Of a stretch of 56,307 bases of DNA, positions 51,746 to 56,307 are shown piece by piece. The notes beneath the pieces were generated by a model. That model was not told the DNA's origin. It saw only the letters and a program-made list of their open reading frames with translations, and searched no databases. The DNA is taken from the NCBI GenBank assembly GCA_900472675.1, contig UCJA01000023.1, forward strand, positions 1 through 56,307, given 5' to 3'. A program made the translations under genes and the position numbers. The DNA comes from Hyphomicrobiales bacterium (GTDB taxonomy: Bacteria > Pseudomonadota > Alphaproteobacteria > Rhizobiales > Rhizobiaceae). Numbering within the stretch: the stretch's first letter is position 1; the number at the start of each line of letters is the position of its first letter.

Positions 51746-52222
51746 TCAGTTCGACTTCATCAGACGGGACTTCTGGCGGTTCCAGTCGCGTTCCTTTTCG
51801 GTCTCGCGCTTGTCGTGCAGCTTCTTGCCCTTGGCGAGCGCCAGTTCGAGCTTGGCCCTGCCCTTTTCGTTGAAATAGATCTTGAGCGGTACGAGCGTCA
51901 TGCCTTCGCGGTTGATCGCGACCCGCATCCGGCTGATCTCGCGCTTCGACAGGAGAAGCTTGCGGCGGCGGCGCGGCTCGTGGTTGAAGCGGTTCGCCTG
52001 GAGATATTCCGGCAGGTGCGAATTGATCAGCCAGATCTCATTGCCTTCGTCGGAGGCGTAGGATTCGGCGATATTGGCCCTGCCTTCACGCAGCGCCTTG
52101 ACCTCGGTGCCCGTCAGCATCAGGCCCGCTTCATAGGTATCCATGATCTCGTAGTTGTAGCGGGCCTTGCGGTTCTCCGCGACAATCTTGTTGACCGTGC
52201 GCTGGCTGCCTTTGGGTGCCAT
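51746..52222 (-). CDS. smpB: SsrA-binding protein SmpB
   Basis: A 158-residue tmRNA partner for ribosome rescue. NRKARYNYEIMDTYEAGLMLTG, EVKALREGRANI and the basic tail KRETEKERDWNRQKSRLMK match SmpB throughout. ATG 52222 is a clean start. It lies downstream of dapA with a hairpin in between. Confidence 0.96.
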   Translation of the reverse strand: MAPKGSQRTVNKIVAENRKARYNYEIMDTYEAGLMLTGTEVKALREGRANIAESYASDEGNEIWLINSHLPEYLQANRFNHEPRRRRKLLLSKREISRMRVAINREGMTLVPLKIYFNEKGRAKLELALAKGKKLHDKRETEKERDWNRQKSRLMKSN

Positions 52223-52325
52223 GGAATTTCTACCGCCTGCCTGCCCGAATGAAGTGAAGCCCGCACGGCCGGGACGGTGGCCATCTGCAGGAAAGTCCGT
52301 ATGTAATGCGGCAGGGGCCGAATGT

Positions 52326-52356
52326 GAAGCTAAGGCGACAAAACCGCCTTAGCTTC
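52326..52356. terminator. Perfect 12-bp hairpin between dapA and smpB
   Basis: GAAGCTAAGGCG (52326-52337), loop of 7, CGCCTTAGCTTC (52345-52356). On the minus strand it lies 27 bases after the dapA stop with no T tract. It may trim or attenuate read-through into smpB. Confidence 0.65.
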
Positions 52357-52382
52357 CCTGCCCATCGACCGACGGGACCTGG

Positions 52383-53267
52383 TCAGTTCAACAGGCCGGC
52401 GTGCCGGAGTGCGGCGTCGATTGCGGCTTCGGTGGCAGGCTCGAGGGTGGAGATCAGCGGCGAGCGGACCGTGCGGTTGAGGCCGCGCAGGAGGTTCAGC
52501 CCGTATTTGGCGCCGCAAAGGCCGGGCTCCATGAAGATCGCCTTGTGCAGCGGCATCAGCCGATCCTGCAATTCGAGCGCCTTGCGGTAATCACCGTCTA
52601 GGGTTGCGGCCTGAAACTCGGCACAGAGACGGGGTGCCACATTGGCTGTGACCGAGATGCAGCCGACGCCGCCATGGGCGTTGAAGCCAAGCGCCGTTGC
52701 ATCTTCGCCGGAGAGCTGCACGAAATCCGTGCCGCAGGTGATGCGCTGTTCCGAGACGCGCTCGAGCTTGCCGGTGGCATCCTTGACGCCAACGATATTG
52801 GCATGGGCCTTGGCCAGCGCGCCCATGGTTTCCGGCGACATGTCGATGACCGAGCGGGGCGGGATGTTGTAGATGATGATCGGCAGGCTGGTCGCTTGCG
52901 CAATGGCCGAGAAATGCGCGATCAGGCCCTTCTGGGTCGGCTTGTTATAATAAGGTGTCACCACGAGAACGGCGTCGGCGCCAGCCTTTTCCGCATGCTG
53001 GGCAAGTTCGACCGCCTCGCGGGTGTTGTTGGAACCGGCGCCGGCAATGACGGGGACGCGCCCGGCTGCCGTTTCGACGCAGAGTTCCACCACCCGCTTG
53101 TGCTCGGCATGGGAGAGGGTAGGCGATTCGCCGGTGGTGCCAACCGGCACAAGACCGCTGCTACCCTCGCTGATCTGCCATTCCACAAGCCCGGCAAAGG
53201 CGGACTCGTCGACCGCGCCATCGGTCGTGAAAGGGGTGACGAGGGCGGGGATCGATCCCTTGAACAT
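52383..53267 (-). CDS. dapA: 4-hydroxy-tetrahydrodipicolinate synthase
   Basis: A 294-residue aldolase of the lysine/diaminopimelate pathway. The Schiff-base Lys162 is in GVKDATG, Tyr133 in IIYNIPPR, and Thr44-Thr45 in GTTGES; TPYYNKP is also conserved. Length is exact for the family. It is divergent from the lytic transglycosylase gene. Confidence 0.96.
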   Translation of the reverse strand: MFKGSIPALVTPFTTDGAVDESAFAGLVEWQISEGSSGLVPVGTTGESPTLSHAEHKRVVELCVETAAGRVPVIAGAGSNNTREAVELAQHAEKAGADAVLVVTPYYNKPTQKGLIAHFSAIAQATSLPIIIYNIPPRSVIDMSPETMGALAKAHANIVGVKDATGKLERVSEQRITCGTDFVQLSGEDATALGFNAHGGVGCISVTANVAPRLCAEFQAATLDGDYRKALELQDRLMPLHKAIFMEPGLCGAKYGLNLLRGLNRTVRSPLISTLEPATEAAIDAALRHAGLLN

Positions 53268-53483
53268 TGACTACTCCCATGGGCCGCATTCATCGTTCGG
53301 CCGCAATCCAAACTTAGAGGTCGGGCACCATAAAGCGAGGGCCAAGCTGCGACAAGCGCACCTGCCAATGATTTCATGGGCAAATTCGAAGAAGGAATCG
53401 CGCTTTTTCGGAAATATGGTAAGCTTTCGTTAATGCGCTGGGCAGCTAATCAGAAGGTCATCATCTTTGTCGCGAGTTGCCGG

Positions 53484-55565
53484 ATGAACAAGACTGTTCT
53501 CATCCTCGCTGCCCTTGGCCTCAGCGCCACCAGTCTTCCCGGTTTTGCCGCATCGCCGGCCGATACCCTGGTGCCCCTGCCCTTTGTTCGACCGGATGCG
53601 CCGGCTTCTGCCCCCTCCCCCATGGATGCTTTGGTCCCGACGCCCGAGGTGACCGGATCGATCCCGCGCATGAACCGGGTTGCCCCCGCCTCGATGCTGA
53701 AGACCGGGCTCGACGCACTGACGGCCAATGATGCAGCCGGGGCGCTTGCAATTCGCAACAGCCTGCCGAACGGTTCGCTCGACGAACACATTCTCACCTG
53801 GGCCATCGCAACCTCGGGGCTTTCCGGCGTGCCATCCGGCGAAATCGCCGCAGCACAACGCAAGCTCAAAGGGTGGCCTGGCCTTACCAGTTTCCGGGCG
53901 CTCTCGGAACGGGCCATGTACCGCGAAAATCCGGCGCCCGCCGATGTGCTTGCCGCCTTCGGTACCTCGCGGCCGCAGACCACGGAAGGCGCGATCATCC
54001 TGTCGCGCGCACTCGTTGCCAGCGGCCGTGCCGCAGAAGCGACGCGGATCCTGCGCGGCATCTGGGCATCCGAGCCGCTCGACAAGGGTGTCGAAGACCG
54101 GATCCTTGCGGAATTCGGGACGCTGTTTGCGCCGGATGATCACAAGGCGCGGATGGACAGCCTGATGTACCGCGGGCGGCTGGCGCAGGCCAAGCGGTTC
54201 GGCGACATGGGCAATGCCGCCTCGCTCTACAAAGCCTGGACCGGCGTTGCGGGCAACGCGAAGAATGCCGAGGCGCTGCTTGCAGCCGTCGACAAACCGC
54301 TGACGAGCGACCCAGCCTATCTGTTTGCGCGGGTGGAACTGCTGCGGCGTCAGGACAAATACCCGGAAGCCGCCCAGTTGCTGCAAAAAGTGCCGCGTGA
54401 ACCGGCCCGGCTTCTCAACCCATCGGAATGGTGGAATGAACAGCGAATCATTGCCCGAGGCCTCGCCGACGCCGGCAATTTTGCCCAGGCCTATGCCGCT
54501 GTTTCGGGATCGGTTGCCGAATCGGCGCTAGACAAGGCGGATGCCGACTTCCACGCCGGTTGGTATGCGCTGCGGGCGCTCAACAATCCGGCGCTGGCGG
54601 AAACGCATTTCCGAAAAATCCTCGAGGCATCGAGCCGGCCGCTGTCGGCCTCGCGCGCCTGGTACTGGCTCGGCCGAACGGCGGAGGCCGGCGGGCCGGG
54701 CAATGCGCATGAGTTCTATACCAAGGCTGCGCATTATCCCGGCACATTCTACGGCCAGCTTGCCGCAGCGAGGATGGATATCCGCACGCTCGACCTGACC
54801 TACCCGACCACAAGCGATGAAGACCGGACCCGATTCGCGCGGCGGGAGGCTGTGCAGGCAATCGCCAGGCTCGATGCGGCCGGCCATGACCGGCGGGCGG
54901 CATCGCTCTACAAGGCCCTGGCCGAGGAGATGGACAGCCCGGGCGAACTTGCGCTGCTTGCCTCGCGCGCCGAATCGCAAGGCGACCACGCGCTTTCCCT
55001 GCAAATCGGCAAAAGTGCCTTCGGTCGGGGTGTCGATGTGGCGGCGCTTGCCTTCCCGGTCGGGGTCATTCCGGCCGCGGCCGACATCGGCGGCTCCGGC
55101 AAGGCACTTGCCTATGCCATCGCGCGGCAGGAAAGTGCGTTTAATCCGGCGGCGGTGTCTCCCGCCAACGCCCGCGGACTGCTGCAGATCCTTCCCGGCA
55201 CGGCGCAGGGCGTGGCCAAGCGGCACGGCATCAGCTTTCGCGCCGATCGCCTGACTTCTGACGCCGCTTATAACGCGACGCTCGGGGCGCATTATCTCGG
55301 CGAGCAGATCGGCACGTTCGGCGGCTCCTATATCCTCACCTTCATCGCCTATAACGCGGGTCCAAAGCGCGTCAACGAGTGGATCGCCCGCTATGGCGAC
55401 CCGCGCGGCAAGCCAATTGACGAGGTGGTGGACTGGATCGAGCGTATCCCCTTCCCGGAAACCCGCAATTATGTGCAGAGGGTGATGGAGAACTACCAGG
55501 TCTATAAGACGCGGCTGGGGGAGAAGGCGGACATCGAAACGGACCTTCGTTTCGGGCGACAGTAG
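53484..55565 (+). CDS. Soluble lytic murein transglycosylase
   Basis: A 693-residue periplasmic enzyme of the Slt70 type that cleaves peptidoglycan. A signal peptide (MNKTVLILAALGLSATS, cleaved near FAASP) precedes a long helical superhelix of TPR-like repeats (about 90-520) and the SLT domain with catalytic Glu550 in ARQESAFN, then ARGLLQILPGTA and AYNAGPKRVNEW. The longer frame to 53376 is not secretable, so ATG 53484 is preferred. It is divergent from dapA. Confidence 0.93.
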   Translation: MNKTVLILAALGLSATSLPGFAASPADTLVPLPFVRPDAPASAPSPMDALVPTPEVTGSIPRMNRVAPASMLKTGLDALTANDAAGALAIRNSLPNGSLDEHILTWAIATSGLSGVPSGEIAAAQRKLKGWPGLTSFRALSERAMYRENPAPADVLAAFGTSRPQTTEGAIILSRALVASGRAAEATRILRGIWASEPLDKGVEDRILAEFGTLFAPDDHKARMDSLMYRGRLAQAKRFGDMGNAASLYKAWTGVAGNAKNAEALLAAVDKPLTSDPAYLFARVELLRRQDKYPEAAQLLQKVPREPARLLNPSEWWNEQRIIARGLADAGNFAQAYAAVSGSVAESALDKADADFHAGWYALRALNNPALAETHFRKILEASSRPLSASRAWYWLGRTAEAGGPGNAHEFYTKAAHYPGTFYGQLAAARMDIRTLDLTYPTTSDEDRTRFARREAVQAIARLDAAGHDRRAASLYKALAEEMDSPGELALLASRAESQGDHALSLQIGKSAFGRGVDVAALAFPVGVIPAAADIGGSGKALAYAIARQESAFNPAAVSPANARGLLQILPGTAQGVAKRHGISFRADRLTSDAAYNATLGAHYLGEQIGTFGGSYILTFIAYNAGPKRVNEWIARYGDPRGKPIDEVVDWIERIPFPETRNYVQRVMENYQVYKTRLGEKADIETDLRFGRQ

Positions 55566-55638
55566 GCGCATCTCGTCGCGCGCTACAGATCACGCGGACC
55601 TCACAGCGAGTTGAACCCGTTTTCGTCGCGGCCAACGA

Positions 55639-55650
55639 GGAAAATTTTCC
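55639..55650. repeat. AT-rich palindrome
   Basis: GGAAAATTTTCC, a perfect 12-bp palindrome, at the start of an AT-rich patch (55639-55680) between the transglycosylase and the secreted-protein gene. It may be a protein site; nothing else is seen in 55566-55745. Confidence 0.4.
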
Positions 55651-55748
55651 TTCCAAAATATCTATATTTATCAATATGTTGCGAGGCAGCCTCGAACCGT
55701 GAGCCGTGATAGCATGAGCTATTACTAACCTAAGAAGGCTCTGAAGCC

Positions 55749-55773
55749 GGAACGTTATGGCGTCGACATTGTT
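55749..55773 (+). promoter_or_regulatory. Candidate EcfG (RpoE2) promoter
   Basis: GGAAC (55749-55753) followed after 16 bases by TGTT (55770-55773); consensus is CGTT, and GGAAC-N18-TT is fully met. It would give a leader of about 37 bases before ATG 55817, a natural distance. Confidence 0.55.
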
Positions 55774-55816
55774 CTATCCCCGTCATCAAGACGAACAATG
55801 AACCCGGAGGATAATC

Positions 55817-56116
55817 ATGAACAAGTTTATCACAGCAGCAGCTTTCTCGCTCGCCCTCGCCTCTTCGGCGCTTGCCCAGACCGCCACTCCCGGCCCTGAA
55901 GGCACCGTTATCCCGAAGGCTTCGGAATCCACCAATTCCGGTTCGATGAGCACTGACTCGACCACGACCCAGAGCACCTCGGGCAATGCCAACACCGGCA
56001 CCTCCGGCAGCTCGGCAGCCGGTACGTCTGAAGCATGCCCGGCCGGCACCCCCGGCGCAGGAACGGCTGGCAAGACACCTGCCGATGCAACCAAGCTGAA
56101 CCCGAACTGCCCATAA
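55817..56116 (+). CDS. Small secreted Ser/Thr/Gly-rich protein
   Basis: A 99-residue protein with a signal peptide (MNKFITAAAFSLALASSALA, cleaved before QTAT). The mature part is low-complexity Ser, Thr, Gly, Asn and Ala (TDSTTTQSTSGNANTGTSGS), with Cys in EACPAG and a second Cys at the end (NPNCP). Probably unfolded or extracytoplasmic. CGGAGGA precedes ATG 55817. The candidate EcfG promoter suggests a stress role. Family unknown. Confidence 0.82.
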   Translation: MNKFITAAAFSLALASSALAQTATPGPEGTVIPKASESTNSGSMSTDSTTTQSTSGNANTGTSGSSAAGTSEACPAGTPGAGTAGKTPADATKLNPNCP

Positions 56117-56155
56117 TCCATTCGGCCTCGGTTTTTACCAAGGCCTAGTCAACAG

Positions 56156-56190
56156 CCGCCGTTGCGATCCGTCGCAGCGGCGGTTTTTGT
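56156..56190 (+). terminator. Rho-independent terminator
   Basis: CCGCCGTTGCGA (56156-56167), loop TCCG, TCGCAGCGGCGG (56172-56183, one G-T pair), then TTTTTGTTTG. A weaker stem GGCCTCGGT / ACCAAGGCC (56124-56144) precedes it. Confidence 0.92.
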
Positions 56191-56286
56191 TTGTGCAGGT
56201 TGGCAGACGAGAGCCATCCGGTGGTTGGCGGCTGGTATCGGGATCCCTCGCAGCGGCGGCATTTGCTTGCCTTAGCCCAAAACGAG

Positions 56287-56307
56287 AAAAGCCCGGACAC
56301 TGTCCGG
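56287..56307. terminator. Palindrome cut by the window end, probable terminator
   Basis: AAAAGC then CCGGACA-C-TGTCCGG (56293-56307). The A run on its left suggests a terminator for a minus-strand gene beyond the window, continuing past 56307. The 13-mer CCGGACACTGTCC also occurs, inverted, at 14776-14788. Confidence 0.5.

Noticed and set aside
1..56307. tRNA, rRNA, CRISPR or insertion sequence
   Set aside because: Intergenic regions were read for T-loop GGTTCGA-type blocks, regularly spaced repeats and transposase motifs; none was convincing.

Overview
The window is high-GC chromosomal DNA from an alphaproteobacterium of the order Hyphomicrobiales, most likely the family Rhizobiaceae. This rests on the psd-pssA pair, the cluster rel - DUF3563 - DUF2062 - acpS - lepB - rnc - era - recO next to rpoZ, NYN gene, smpB and dapA, many ATGA/GTGA start-stop overlaps, and GGAAC-N16-NGTT motifs of the EcfG (RpoE2) type. 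About 67 protein genes are supported. I found no rRNA, tRNA, CRISPR array or insertion sequence.

Layout. 0-4.1 kb: a plus-strand chain of three GFA/CENP-V-type zinc proteins, a proline iminopeptidase and citramalate synthase. 4.1-11.6 kb: accessory genes, including two TetR regulators each divergent from an enzyme gene, a BON protein with a predicted EcfG promoter, an AT-richer and possibly frameshifted membrane gene, RarD, a cupin and a LOG protein. 11.8-16.1 kb: a large LysM protein, a Phd/PIN toxin-antitoxin pair, a gene-free 1 kb with REP-like palindromes and an imperfect duplication, and a single-domain response regulator. 16.3-21.6 kb: an Atm1-type ABC exporter with an untracked 47-residue membrane peptide, a flavin monooxygenase, and a LysR regulator facing an SDR-tautomerase pair. 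22.2-31.3 kb: psd-pssA, SRAP peptidase, YnfA, a HigBA-type toxin-antitoxin pair, Nudix, TIGR02301, and an overlapping ygfZ - HD - tyrosine phosphatase unit followed by MscS.

31.4-34.9 kb, minus strand: the most interesting unit, kaiC - kaiB - HWE histidine kinase. KaiC has two intact ATPase domains, a Ser-Ser phosphosite pair and a C-terminal coiled coil of about 80 residues; there is no kaiA. This matches the KaiA-independent, coiled-coil KaiBC timers known from purple bacteria (Rhodobacter sphaeroides type), with a co-transcribed soluble PAS-PAS-HWE kinase as a candidate output. HWE/HisKA_2 kinases commonly feed the PhyR-NepR-EcfG general stress response, so a link between timer and stress response is a testable inference.

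35.1-40.5 kb: a DUF2339 giant membrane protein, HD hydrolase, MOSC protein and EamA transporter. 40.5-53.3 kb: the conserved core listed above (mostly minus strand). 53.5-56.3 kb: a soluble lytic transglycosylase and a small secreted Ser/Thr/Gly-rich protein with a candidate EcfG promoter and a strong terminator. Start sites were chosen by ribosome binding site, overlap with the upstream gene and domain boundaries; where two are possible this is stated.
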